Assembly: GCF_009727055.1 (NCBI RefSeq)
Contig: NC_052353.1
Span: 61,346,630-61,410,629, forward strand
DNA from: Benincasa hispida
Taxonomy: Eukaryota; Streptophyta; Magnoliopsida; Cucurbitales; Cucurbitaceae
Length of the DNA stretch: 64,000 nt
Direction: 5' to 3'
Numbering within the stretch: the stretch's first letter is position 1; each line of letters opens with the position of its first letter. The notes under the pieces are model-generated. The model did no database searches. It saw nothing but the letters and a program-made list of their open reading frames with translations, and had not been told where the DNA came from. A program made the position numbers and the translations under genes. Positions 21,991-33,912 of the stretch are shown piece by piece.

Positions 21991-23690
21991 ACCTATTTCA
22001 CACCACTCCTCTACTTTTGATTCTCACCTTCAGAATAGTGAGAAAACTTTTGTGGTGGTGTCCAAGTGTTGCAACTTTCCTGTTGTATTCGTGGTTGACG
22101 TGTTCGAAAGGAGGAGAAGTGTTCATGATCAATGTGAGAGGAAAAACGCAAAGAAAAGTTCTCAAAGGTAAGTGTTTCTCCTTCCATTTCCTCTTTATAA
22201 TTTTACTAGAAAGCATGCTAAGGTTGTATAATGTTTATCACTCTGTTTTGTACTTCTCTGCTTTTATGTTTTCCAAAATTAAATTCATTATTTCATTGAC
22301 ACAAGTGATCACTCGCTTCTGCATTGGAAACTCAATTCCTTCACGTTTTACCTTTGTAATTACCTATTTTCTCAAGTACCACTGTTCCCAACTTCCTATT
22401 TAGTCAACTCCCAAAATGGTAGGCTTATTGACTTTAACTCTAAGATATGTTGGTTTCAAATAAAGTTTGAAATTAGGGAGAACCTTTGCAAATTTGCAAA
22501 ATAATAATTTTTCACTATTTTATTTAAATTAAAGTTTGAAATTTAAAGGAGGACCAAATCATCCAAATCAAAATAATTAAAATTCTAACTTAGTTACAAT
22601 ATTTATTATTATTATAGTTATTATTTAAATTAAAATTTGAATTTAAGAGAATAAATCATGAATTATCATGGATCTAAACAAATATATTTATAATCAAACA
22701 ATCTAAATAAATAAAAAAAATTTTTAGATTGAAATATTTTGGTTAAAATTAAAGTTTGAAATTAAGAAGTTAACTAAATCTTCAAATCAAAATAACAAAT
22801 ACATTCTTTTGACTAAGTTCTTGACTAAGCATGCACTAATTTTTTTTTTTTTTTTTTAAAGAAAATAATATTTTTTAGATTAAACTTTAAAATTAAGAAA
22901 ATAATCAAATTATCGCAATCAAAATAGATTTTTTTTTTTACTAATCGGTGATTAGTACAAATTTTTCAAAAAAGAATAGCACAAAATATTTTAGTTTATA
23001 TATTATTTTTTTTTATATATAATTAATATATTGTTTTGTTATAATAGTTAATATAAACAAATTATTATTTCTTCTCACATGACATATCTTCTAATATTTT
23101 ATAATTTTTTTCATGGCTTATTTAAAAACAAAACTTCTTATCCATAAGATAAACTTATATTATTAAGTTTTGTTAATAAGTTATCTTTTAAAACTCTAAA
23201 CAACACATGAAACGTACGTAGTATCAAACTAATATTTATAAATTTCTAAACAGTTGTCAGGATATTTATTACATCACTTAATCATTCAATAATTACCTAT
23301 TTAAAAAGCTAATAATTTCTTTAAACGGTTATTTAAATCTAGTTAAGAGATGGAATATGCCTCCCTACTAAGAAGATTTTTCGTAAAAATATATAGATTC
23401 GCAATAGGTTCCTTTAGCAATTGAATACAATTGACATAGTATTTGGATTATATACAATGAAATTAGAGGTTCGTTTCTCCCCTCCACTTATGTTATTTAT
23501 TTATTTTTTTATTCCAATCCAATATTTAGTAAACACGATTAATGTAATCCTTATTCGGCATCTACCATTTTGCCTAGGTGTACATTAATTTACAACCCAA
23601 CTATGCAGTTGGAAATAAATGCATTTTAATTTTTGGATTTTAATTTAAAAAGTAATACAAAAACAGAATCGAACTCACTGCACTATCTTC
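21991..23690. other. AT-rich intergenic region upstream of the DCN1-like gene
   Basis: I see no gene. Between about 22455 and 22900 a degenerate repeat with the core AAATTAAAGTTTGAAATT occurs about five times, 65-130 bp apart. The open frame at 22017-22403 has no recognisable domain. The DCN1-like promoter should lie in the last few hundred bases, but no clear TATA box stands out. Confidence 0.5.
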
Positions 23691-23822
23691 TCACAGAGAG
23701 AGAAATAGAGCTTCCAGGAACAACCCTAGAATTCTCTCTCGACGTTCTCCGGACTCGGAGAAACCATCCTCGGCCTTCAGTCTACCCTCCGATTACCGTT
23801 TCTCTGCGCTAAGCTTGTAAAA

Positions 23823-26800
23823 ATGGTCAGTGTTTTCTTCTTCTCAGTTATTGTTGATTCAATTACTATGCCCCTTCCCTCATCCCTTGGTTTTTCTCAT
23901 CGCGCAAGGTTTTTGTCGTTGAATTCTTTTCCCGCTTTTGTTTCTGAGGCAGGATTTATGTTAACTGCATTGTTTTCGCTATCCTATTTGTGAAACGAAA
24001 CACTCTGCACTTTATCTTTGTGTAAAACCAGGGAATTCTGATGAATTATTATTTCCTTGGTTGCATGAAATTTCAGATTAAGATTTTATCTTGTGATTGC
24101 TTGTTTTACTGGTTGCGATTGCGGGTTGATGTACGGAGTAACTATCTTCTATACTGTTTTTAAGTAACTGCTGTATGATTAACTTTTTTGTTGACATGCT
24201 CAGTCATCTGTGTGGATTTTTGTGCATACCGTAATGCACCCGAGACATGTAAACACCACTCTATAATATAATTTTATTGTATTTTTTGTCGGCAGCATAA
24301 ATTAAGCAGAGGACACCGAGATAAACTCCATCAATTTATGGCTATAACTGGTACAAGGTACGTTGTTGGACTATTTTTTTAAACTTTATTTTAAGCTAAT
24401 TACTAAAATTTATGGCATCGAGATACTGGTCGTGTGCATTTGCTTCACTTTGTCAGTTTGTCTAAGGAAGACTAACCTTATGTGTGAAAAGAGAATAATC
24501 TAATAAATCAGTCATATCAAATAACATCGACTGACATGCACTTAAGTAAGATGTAGAGGCTGCAGAGGTAGACGCGGAATCTTGTATAAAGTATTTGTTT
24601 TCATCCTCTCCAGAAGAATTAAAATTCACGTTGAATGAGAATTTGATCTTTTTAGTTTCTTGGGATTTGAATTATATCTCAATTTCATGTTTTGACCACC
24701 AAACACTGTAGGGCTTAGTTGATACTCATTAAGACATTATAGAGTATACACGACGTTGTATACCTATACTATGTGTTGTTATTTTTCTGTTTGTTTTTTG
24801 AACTGCCTCCTTGTATATCTCATATAAAATAATTTTTTTTTTGTTATTCCAAACCGTCTCCCATTTGCCTACAAAAGATGATCTCAAATTGATTTGAAAT
24901 AAAAAGTTGCAACTATTAAAGGCAAGAGCCTATTCGAGCATTTTAAGAAAAGAATTAAGAATACCAGAGTGAAGAAGAAATAGGTTAGAGGGAGAGTGTA
25001 CAGAAAGATCTATGACATGTAAAGCCTCATGAGCGAATATCCAATCGCTTAACAATCGACAACCTTGGGAAATGTTTAGTTTTTTCTTGATGAAATTTTT
25101 CTTCATACGTCTAGAGAAAAGGACGAGGATGGTTGACTTGTATGCTTTGGATTAGAGTTCATTATTTCAGTTTTCTTTTGAGTTTTCATGGCTCATCATT
25201 TTAGTGGTGCCCCTTTACTTCTTATTCAAAAGATTTAGGGTTTTTTCCTTTTTTGCTGTGGTGGTTGTTTGTTGTTTGTTGTTGTTGTTGTGTGTGTGTA
25301 TGTGTGTTTTTTTTGTTTCTTTTATTTTATTTATTTTGCATCAATGATGAAAAGTAGGGAGTAGAACTGATAAATTGATCTCGTGTTGTAGCCTTCTTCA
25401 TATTAAGGCTAAGAAGCATGAATAATGAATTCTGGTTGTCTCATATTTTCATGGATTTAGATATTTTATTGATCATGCAGTGAAAAGGTTGCTCATCAGG
25501 CCTTGAAGGCTAGTGATTGGCATCTTGAAGGAGCTTTTGATGTATTTTACAGTCAACCCCAAATTAAAGCATTCACCGACTCTAGACATTTGGAAGAGCT
25601 TTATAACAGATATAAAGGCAAGCTTTATATTCATTATATCAGTACTTTTCTTTCTGTAAACTTGTAAAGATTAGTGAAACCATGGTGACAAAGTTTGTGA
25701 TTTTCTATGAGCATGAAAGTAACAAAGTTTCTTATCTAAAATGGGCAGATCCATATGTTGATATGATATTGGCTGATGGTATCTCACTCCTTTGCGATGA
25801 TCTTCAGGTAGTTGATTTACGTGTCCAACTATTTTTGATGTGCTTGATGGTTGATGGCTATAAATTTTACTACTTAGTTTTAACCACGCAGTTCTATTTT
25901 TCTACGTCTACCTATTGAATTGACGTGAATTACATTTTGTTGCAGGTGGATCCTCAAGATATTGTTATGGTATGCCTTTCAAAAATAATTTTTCTACGCA
26001 GGGCATTCATATATAAAATAAATGAATACTTTATGCTATCTTTCTCATTCTAGAGTTATCTAGATTCCATGCATGCATTCCTTTTATTGGGGGCTAAACT
26101 ATAGAGAGTCATCCTGAAAAGATTACTCGTCATGCTTCATCTTGGAGAAGATATTTGAGATGGGATAGCAATATTCATATTCTCCATCTTATAATTTAGT
26201 AGCTAGGTAGAGACATTGACATAAATAACCTCAAGTTCAGGGTCCCTTTAAGTGCTTCCTTCACCCTTGTTAAAAGAAGCTGATTATTTCAATTTCACGT
26301 TATCATTAACTCTGACTGTATATTTGGTAGAACAATCATAGGATTATTTATTTGAGAGGTTTGGAAGTAGTTGATATTTTCACCTAATTCAAGAATCTCA
26401 GTTTAAATACTGATTTTGTGTCTTCTGATTAAGAGGTTTTTGCTTTTGTGTGTTTTTTTTAATATATTGTCGCAATTACCTGCAGTTGGTTGTTTCTTGG
26501 CATATGAAGGCAAACACAATGTGTGAGTTTTCCAAACAGGAGTTTATAGGTGGATTACAAGCACTAGGGTAACTAATTGTTTGCAGTCATATATTCTTTC
26601 AGACAAGAATAACATGCATGGGATCAAAATAATTCTTGTCATAATTTTAATGTTCAATTATGATGGCAGGATAGATTCTCTGGAGAGGTTTCGAGAAAGG
26701 ATACCATATATGCGCTCTGAGTTGAAAGATGATCGTATGTATTCTTATGTTGTCTATATCATGTTGTAACTTATGTTATCCTGCTTATATTGGCAACAAG

Positions 26801-28214
26801 AATGCTGTGTGACATTGTCTCGATTTGTTATGTTGATTTTATGTCTCTCCAGAAAAGTTCCGTGAGATTTACAACTTCGCATTTGGTTGGGCAAAAGAAA
26901 AGGTACTTGTTCTTGGCTTGAATATTCCCTGGAGGATCTATTTACAGCTGTTTTCCATCTCAATGGCATGTGTGTTGGATAGCAGCATAATGTCAGCCTA
27001 AGGCATGGACTTCTAAAGTGGGTATATGTGTTTTAGGGGCAAAAATCTTTAGCATTGGACACTGCAATTGGAATGTGGCAATTACTATTTGCTGAAAAGC
27101 AGTGGCTCCTGGTCGACCACTGGTGTCAGTTCTTGCAGGTAATGTTCCTAATCTGCTGTCTGAAAATGACCAAACTTCTGTAATGTGTGGGGCAAAGCTT
27201 CCTTTGTTGGGGTATGATGTCTGTAACAAAGATTTTTTTTATTAGACACTAGCATTTGACTCGAGGAGCTTATTTATCTTGTGGATGCAAAGGACAAAAC
27301 ACTCTAGATATTTTATCCCGTAGCGATCCATCTTGAACAGTTTTGTAGAATGTGTTACAGGAAGGATCTTTCCTGCACAAAAGTTAGCCAGTAGTTTTCT
27401 TGTTTGGTTTCTGCTGAGGAATGTGGGGAAATTACACATTGTTGCTGTAGAGATGGAAGGTCTATACTTCTCCACTCAACCAAGAAAAAGGCTTTAGAAC
27501 TTGAATTGTCTGTTGCAAGTTCCAAGTTCGAGTTGCTTGTTCTGTTTTCTAATGAATGATGATACATTCTTAATAATTTATTTGATCTATTTATATTTTG
27601 ATCTTTCTTGATTCAGGCACGGCATAATAAAGCTATTTCTAGGGACACATGGTCTCAACTTCTGGAGTTTGCAAGGGTAAGAATGATAATTTAAACAGAA
27701 GGTTTAAATGCCTTAAAATATTGTTATTAAAAAAAATTCAAATCTCTATTATTATTATTTTTTTCCTGGGGATGGGCTTTATAGCCCAAACGTAAACGTG
27801 TTTTCAGTCCAATAAAAAGAAATTGTGATCCGATTAAGAATGATGAATCTAAAAGAGGCATCATCTTGAGGCGGTATGTTGAGAATCCAACCTTAAAAAA
27901 ACCAAGGGATCTCACCCCTTATAAAATATAGATGGGTTACTCCTCTTATTGCTAATTGGTTTTGAGATGAAATCTCATATTATCAAATAGGTGTGAAGCA
28001 CCAGTGGGCACTGACAATTTGTCACTGTGATGCTTGTTGTTGATGCTGCTAATTCCCTCTTCCTTGTCTCGATTGGTAGACTGTGGAGCCTACACTATCA
28101 AATTACGATGCCGAAGGTGCTTGGCCATACCTCATCGATGAATTTGTTGAATACCTGAACGAGAATGGCATAATCCAGAGTAATCAGGCGAATGATTTGA
28201 GTCAGATAAGGTGA
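23823..28214 (+). CDS. DCN1-like protein (cullin neddylation factor), 11 coding exons
   Basis: DCN1 proteins bind cullins and the NEDD8/RUB E2 enzyme and promote cullin neddylation, which activates SCF-type ubiquitin ligases. Exons: 23823-23825, 24296-24357, 25481-25617, 25749-25807, 25946-25969, 26486-26568, 26670-26734, 26853-26902, 27037-27138, 27617-27676 and 28080-28214. They join in frame to 259 residues, close to the usual plant length of about 250. Residues 2-45 form a UBA-like domain (HRDKLHQFM, then [20 protein letters not shown]). Residues about 60-245 form the PONY/DCUN1 domain ([48 protein letters not shown]). Exon 1 codes only the ATG. Intron 3 starts with GC instead of GT; the frame requires this. 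Intron 10 holds a TRIM fragment. It is closest, from memory, to Arabidopsis At3g12760. Exons were placed by eye. Confidence 0.93.
27760..27990 (+). mobile_element. TRIM fragment in DCN1-like intron 10
   Basis: The tract from about 27878 begins TGTTGAGAATCC and continues GATCTCACCCCTTATAA, then GGGTTACTCCTCTTATTGC, then TTGGTTTTGAGATG. These are the hallmarks of the small LTR also found twice at 54268-54585. It is preceded by a PPT-like CATCTTGAGGCGGTA and some internal sequence. Only one LTR is evident, so the copy is truncated. Confidence 0.6.
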
Positions 28215-30640
28215 TATGCTACTGCAACTGGTTTTGGATCATTCAATATTTATCTTGGTGTGATTTGAATACCCTCTGGTTGAATGAATTCATTGGGGGG
28301 AAGTAAGATATAAGGGGGAAGAAGGGTGAGCGACTGACATCCGAGTGAAGACATTTTATTTGTTGTTGGATTTGGTATATCATCTATATTATTGAGTGGG
28401 AAAGTGGAATTTTATAGTAATAATACTGTGAAGTGAACAAACTCTCTTCCCTTGTGTTTTATTTCTACGCATCCACGGTATACCTATACCTTGCTGCATG
28501 GAAAATTTACTGGAAGAATTTTTATTCAATATGCGTCCATATACTGGGATGGATCTCAACTCAAGACACTATTATTCCATGCTTGTCCAACGTTACAAAC
28601 AACCAAAGTATTGGTCGCCACTTTGTTTCAGGTCATGAGATGCCAATATTTACACAGTGCCTCGGATCATGGGTTGCCATTTTAATGTTTTTGGTAGAGA
28701 TCTTAATCCTAATTTAAAATTATTTTCAATGTGTTTGAATATATTTCTGTATCACAATGTTATTTGTAGTTACTAGTTAAATATTAGGCTAGACAATTTT
28801 TTTTGGTACAATTGTTAGGGTGAAGATCGAACCTTCAATTTTTAAAGAAGAAAGTTATGTTAATTACGGTTTGAATTCTGTTGAACTTTATATTATATGA
28901 TGTTTGACCCATTTTAATTTTTCGAAAAACAAATTGAATCATTGAATTTCTAACACAATTTGCTATATTAATTTTTCTTTAAAAACAAGTCTGTAAGATG
29001 CATATATATTATACATGTATATGTGCATTAGTATATTTGTGGAATAAGAAATTAAACCTTCCACTTTAAGGAGAAATGTAAGTCAATTATTGCTAGATTA
29101 AGGACATGTATTGGAGTGCTTTTAGAAGTAGTGATATTAACTAAAGGGATATATTAGCAAATGATTTTTAAAAGTTAACTTTTAGGGCTATTTTAAAATA
29201 AAATAAAATGAGTTTTAACTTTATAAATATAGTAAAATTTCACTGATAAATTACAATAGATTGTGATAGGTATCTATAGTAGTCTATCGATATCTATCAA
29301 TGTCAGTATTTTCAGTAATTTTACTATTTAAAATAATTATCCTATTTTTTATACAATCATTTTTATGTTTGGTTTTACATTTTGTAATTATCTTGTATTT
29401 AAAACTAAATGTGATGTTAGATGACTTAAGGGTGTGTTTAGGATTTGACTTTTAGAATAGGTGTTTTGAGCTAAATTATTTAATTATAACTAGTTTTGTA
29501 AAATTATGATAAATCTTGTTAATATTTGGTTTCATATTTATATAAATGATTTAGATTTGATTAAAAATATTTTTAAATAACTAATGTTAGTTTTCAAAGG
29601 TAGTTTTAGAATCATCAAATTACTAAGAAAATATTACATTTTAAGATTGAAAAAAAATTGAGAGGCAGAGAATGTTATATAGAGATAAGAGATGTGGAGT
29701 TAAAAAAAAAAATTTAAAGAGAAAATGTAGGCACAGGAGAAATTTAGATAGAGAAATTTAATAGAGACAAAAAAGTTCAAATATAAATAATAAAGTTAAA
29801 AGATAGAAATTTTTTTTGGGGAGAATTATAAAAATTTATGAGAATAATTTTAAAGAGAGAAAAAACTCAAGAGTGGGGGACAAAATTGTAAGAGCAAAAA
29901 GTCAAAGAACCAGGTAAAAAAACTATAGTGTTAAAACTTCTTAGAGAGAAATAAAGATAAAATTGGACAAAAAATTTTTTGAAAAGAAAATCACTCACAA
30001 TCGTCAATCATCTACCAAAAATCACTCACAAATCGTCAATCATCTACCAAAAATAACTTGGAATCATCCCAAGTGATTGATATAGAATTATTACAATAGT
30101 ATCATTTCAAATTTCTTTTTCGATATTTATTATTTCTTACTTATCATCTCTTTATTACAAATAGTCTATATTCAAAACATACACTATTATAATAAATAGT
30201 TTGCATTCCAAACATAGACAATTATTATTCACATTATAATATCCAATTCAACATCGTCCTATTTGGAAGTCTACAATAATCACTTTTTCATCATCGTCAA
30301 ACATCATAATTATGGAAGAAAAACGATTTCGATCATTTCAAAATCACTCTTAGAAAACGATTTCCATCTTTTCAAAATCACTCTCAAAGATTCTCAAATA
30401 TGGAGAAAAACTCGACAGTTCCAAATTCATCACTCAAAATTACTAGATAATATGAAAAGTGTCATTTCGAGCAGTAATACGAGAAGAGAATTCGAAGATA
30501 TAAGTTGAGATTAATTGATGAATGTGTGTTGTACGTGCGTACTGCGTACAGCTTAGCTTAGCAGGCAGTAGCTTTATTTAACAAAACAACTTCCACAGAC
30601 TACATAAGAGCAGAGTCAATACAGATAGAGCACAAGAGTA
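28215..30640. other. DCN1-like 3' flank and AT-rich spacer
   Basis: The first several hundred bases should contain the DCN1-like 3' UTR; no decisive poly(A) signal is seen. The rest is AT-rich with no gene. Short local duplications occur at about 29989-30052 (AATCACTCACAA..CGTCAATCATCTACC, twice) and 30315-30390 (AACGATTTC..TCATTTCAAAATCACTC, twice). Confidence 0.5.
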
Positions 30641-30644
30641 GGAA

Positions 30645-30994
30645 TCAGCAAGGCACTGTACACATGCACGCACCATGGTTGCAAAATCCGTCGCAAACGG
30701 TAAAACAATCTTCGTCCGAACTACACCGTTCCTTGAACGACGGGCTCGGCCTGTAGCAAGTCCTTCCTTCCGCCTCCGCCACCATCCAACCTGTAAGCAA
30801 CAACACAACACAACACATCACATCACATCACAGCTTCCATTACTCTCTATTTTCATTCCTGTAACAAATTAGGTATTAAGCCACAAAATCAAAAAACCAC
30901 AGGAGGATCGCATCGGATCGGATTCAGTACCAGAAGCAAGGGATAGGAAGATGAACAACACAATTGTGAGCTTTCTCCATCCTTCTCCCGCCAT
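30645..30994 (-). CDS. Defensin-like secreted cysteine-rich peptide, copy A
   Basis: Two exons on the minus strand, 30994-30931 and 30790-30645, join across a 140-bp GT-AG intron in phase 1 to encode 69 residues. Residues 1 to about 28 are a signal peptide (MAGEGWRKLTIVLFIFLSLA). The mature part starts near RTCYRPSPSFKERC and has eight cysteines spaced C-x10-C-x5-C-x3-C-x3-C-x4-C-x-C-x3-C. This is the gamma-thionin/defensin pattern except that the loop between Cys4 and Cys5 is 3 instead of 9 residues. Secreted defensins usually act against microbes or as signals; its activity here is unknown. An ATG two codons upstream (31000) could also start it; copies C and D support 30994. A TATA box is at 31051. 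It sits next to the complete DCN1-like gene. Confidence 0.82.
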
Positions 30995-31000
30995 TGCCAT

Positions 31001-31500
31001 GTCTTTCTATTTAATCTTTCCCGCACTTCAACTTAGGGCTCAATACCCCCTTTTATATGCTCTTTTCCTTTCCTCTTCATGTTTTCTTCAACAAATCTGG
31101 TTATTTCTCTACCTGTTTTTTTTTTTTTTTTTTTGGGAATGAACAGCCACGCTTTTCCTAATTATGATGGAATAAATCATATGCATTTCTGTTTCATTCT
31201 GGATGTGAATAAAGCCTGTAATGTCATCTACTCTTCATTTTAAACTACCATTTCGGCCAAAACCAACCTCCAAATCTGTGAGGTCAGCATTAATTTAAAA
31301 TGAAAATTTTCTTTCTATTGTAAATGATATTAATATGATTTTCTTATTTATTGAAATTATTGGAGTTTGAGCGGTTCGATCTTTTGACCATGGTCAAGAG
31401 TATATGCATAATCCAGTTCAGCATGCTCAAGTTGGCTTGTCCTTAAATTATTTGAATTCTTAACTAAATTTTAAAATAAAAATATAACAAAAATATTCAA
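31001..31500. other. Defensin copy A upstream region, part of the duplicated unit
   Basis: Apart from the TATA box no gene is present. The segment at about 31140-31330 (ATCATATGCATTTCTGTT, then TACCATTTCGGCC) matches 52200-52310 downstream of copy D on the plus strand. At copy B the same sequence is split by the copia element at 42720-48254. It therefore marks the right-hand part of the tandem unit. Confidence 0.65.
31051..31058 (-). promoter_or_regulatory. TATA box of defensin-like copy A
   Basis: ATATAAAA on the minus strand, 57 bp upstream of the ATG. The same box is present at copy D (52100-52107) but changed to AGATAAAA at copy B. Confidence 0.6.
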
Positions 31501-31777
31501 GTTATTTAGGCCAGTTTTGATAACAGACCTTTAATATTAATATTGTTGTTTTCAAAACTTATTAGAGAAATATTATTGTTTTGAAAATTATTAGAGAAAT
31601 ATTGTTGTTTTAGGAGTTCGAGGTTAGAAGTCGAGGGTTGAGGATTCAATTAATGTAGAGGCCGAACGTTGAGAACTCGACAAACAAAGAAAAACTTGGA
31701 AATGATATGTATATAAGTTGTCGAGGGTTGAAGTTTCGACTTATACCCTCGACAAGGAAAAAGAAATTTCGCTAATT

Positions 31778-32455
31778 TTGTGTTGAGGATCTCACTCTAA
31801 AAGGGAATTTCGCTAATTTTGTATATTAGGTTGTCGAAGGTTGAAGTTTTGACATACATAAGTCGAAACTTCAACCATCGACAAGGAAGTTAAGTGGGTG
31901 GAGCTAATTTTGTGATAAAGATCTCGCTCTAGAAGGGAATCTCGCTAGAAATGTGGGCTGAATCTCGTGAGCATCTCTAGGAAGAAAATTTGTTAAAGAA
32001 ATGCTTGAGGATCTCACTCTAGAAGAAAATCTCGCTAATTTTGTGATGGGGATCTCGCTCTAGAAGGGATTCTCGCTAGAAATATGGGCTGAATCTCGTG
32101 AGCATCGCTAGGAAGACAATTTGTTAAAGAAATGCTTGAGGATCTCGCTCTAGAAGGAAATCTCGCTAATTTTGTGATGGGGATCTCGCTCTAGAAGGGA
32201 TTCTCGCTAGAAATGTGGGCTGAATCTAGTGAGCATCGCTAGGAAGACAGTTTGTTAAAGAAATGCTTGAGGATTTTGCTCTAGAAGGAAATCTCGCTAA
32301 TTTTGTGATGGGGATCTCGCTCTAGAAGTGATTCTCACTAGAAACGTGGGCTGAATCTCGTGAGCATCGCTAGAAAGATAGTTTGTTAAGAAATGCTTGA
32401 GAATCTCGCTCATGAGGAGGATTTTGCTCATGAGGATCTCGCTCATAATTGTCTT
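31778..32455. repeat. 131-bp tandem repeat inside the MULE left end
   Basis: About four copies. The marker GGGCTGAATCTCGTGAGCAT recurs with starts at 31955, 32086, 32217 and 32348, exactly 131 bp apart (one base differs in the third). Each unit also has two GATCTCGCTCTAGAAGG words. Copies are close to identical, so the array is recent. A dinucleotide (AT)n run follows at about 32478-32501. Confidence 0.9.
31831..31884. repeat. Hairpin-forming inverted repeat
   Basis: Two 23-nt arms (31831-31853 and 31862-31884) are complementary except at two positions, with an 8-base loop. Arm core: GTTGAAGTTT. A related GTCGAGGGTT..ACCCTCGAC pair lies just upstream near 31720-31760. Confidence 0.8.
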
Positions 32456-33912
32456 CACTTTATTTACTTTCCATAGATATATATATATATATATATATAT
32501 CTTATATACATGACCAATGAGAAAAAAAGCTAATAATCATTAATGAAAAAATAACAACAATAACAGAATTTTGTTACAACTAATAATTATAATTGAGGAA
32601 TTTTAATGAAAGTGCATATATTAAAATTGACTATAATTGAATAAGCCTGAAAAAATATAGTCAACCTTGATTTTATTATCAAGTAAATTAAAAAAAGGTG
32701 TGAAGTCCTATCACCATGCTGCGCCTGCTCCGATTCCCCTGCGCGATTCCCTGCATGCATTGACCAATTGATCCGATTCCCTGCATTCATTGATGCATTC
32801 ATGCCCCTCTGCCATAACCTTAATGCCTCTTCAACCACCCAAACCTGTGGGTCGAGTGTTGAACACTCGACCTACATCCTTTTAAACCACCATCCTCTTC
32901 ATTTTTGCTCACTCACTCTCTCGATAATTTTTAACTCACTGCCCTTGATTTTGCTCACTCCTCTCTTGATTTGTTCACTGCCCCTTCATAGCTCACTGCT
33001 CCCTCACTGCCTTCGAAAATAAGCTTTCGAAATCATCTTCCTCTCCTCCCATTTCCATTTCCATTTCTCTTCTTCTATTTCGTTTAATACAAATTATTCT
33101 CGCACAATGGTTCATTACTCTACTAAATTTTTATTTTTTAAGAATAATTATAAATTTTATTTTTCTTAAATTTTTTTTTTGTAGTTGTTGTCAAATAACA
33201 AATAACAGGAAAAAATGGTGAACATTGTCATTTTGAAGGAAAAAAGAGAACTACCGTCGAATCTGTGAGTTGAACTTATGATATTTGAAAAGTTTAGTTT
33301 ATTCTTATGATATTTGATTTATTCTAGTATACTTTGATGTTTATAGTGTCAAAATGTTTAGTTTATTGTTATGTTAAGAAGTTGATATTTATAGTTAATA
33401 CAAAATTATTGTGATAGTAACAAGTTTAGTATAGTTAAAAGTTTAATATACTTTGAAAATTTAGTTTATTCATATGAAAATTATTGGTTGTTGTTTATTG
33501 TGATAAGTTGATATTTTTCTAGTATTAACTTGAAAAATATAATTTAAAATAGTTTGAAAAAGTTAAATTTAATTTAATTTTTTATTTTGTATTAAATTTG
33601 AAAAAATAGTTTATAAAAAGTTTACCTCAATTTTTTTTGAAAAAAGTTAAATTTTGTTGTTATTTTTTTAAAAATAGTTATAAAAAGTTTAATTTATTGT
33701 TATGTTTAAAAATAGTTATAAAAAGTTTACTTTATTGTTATGTTTAAAAATAGTTATAAAAAGTTTAATTTATTGTTATGTTTAAAAAGTTGATGTTTAT
33801 AAAACTTAAAAAGTTTATGTTTATAAACTAAAAAATTTAATATTTTTTAATATACTTCTTATAAACAGTATAATACGAAAAATTGATGTTTGTCATTTTT
33901 TTTTTTTAGAAA

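Noticed and set aside
30578..30811. Arginine-rich minus-strand frames over the defensin-like exons (also 42198-42425 and 51661-52002)
   Set aside because: They read the cysteine exon in the wrong frame and partly through the intron. Splicing at the conserved GT-AG sites gives a signal peptide followed by the cysteine pattern.
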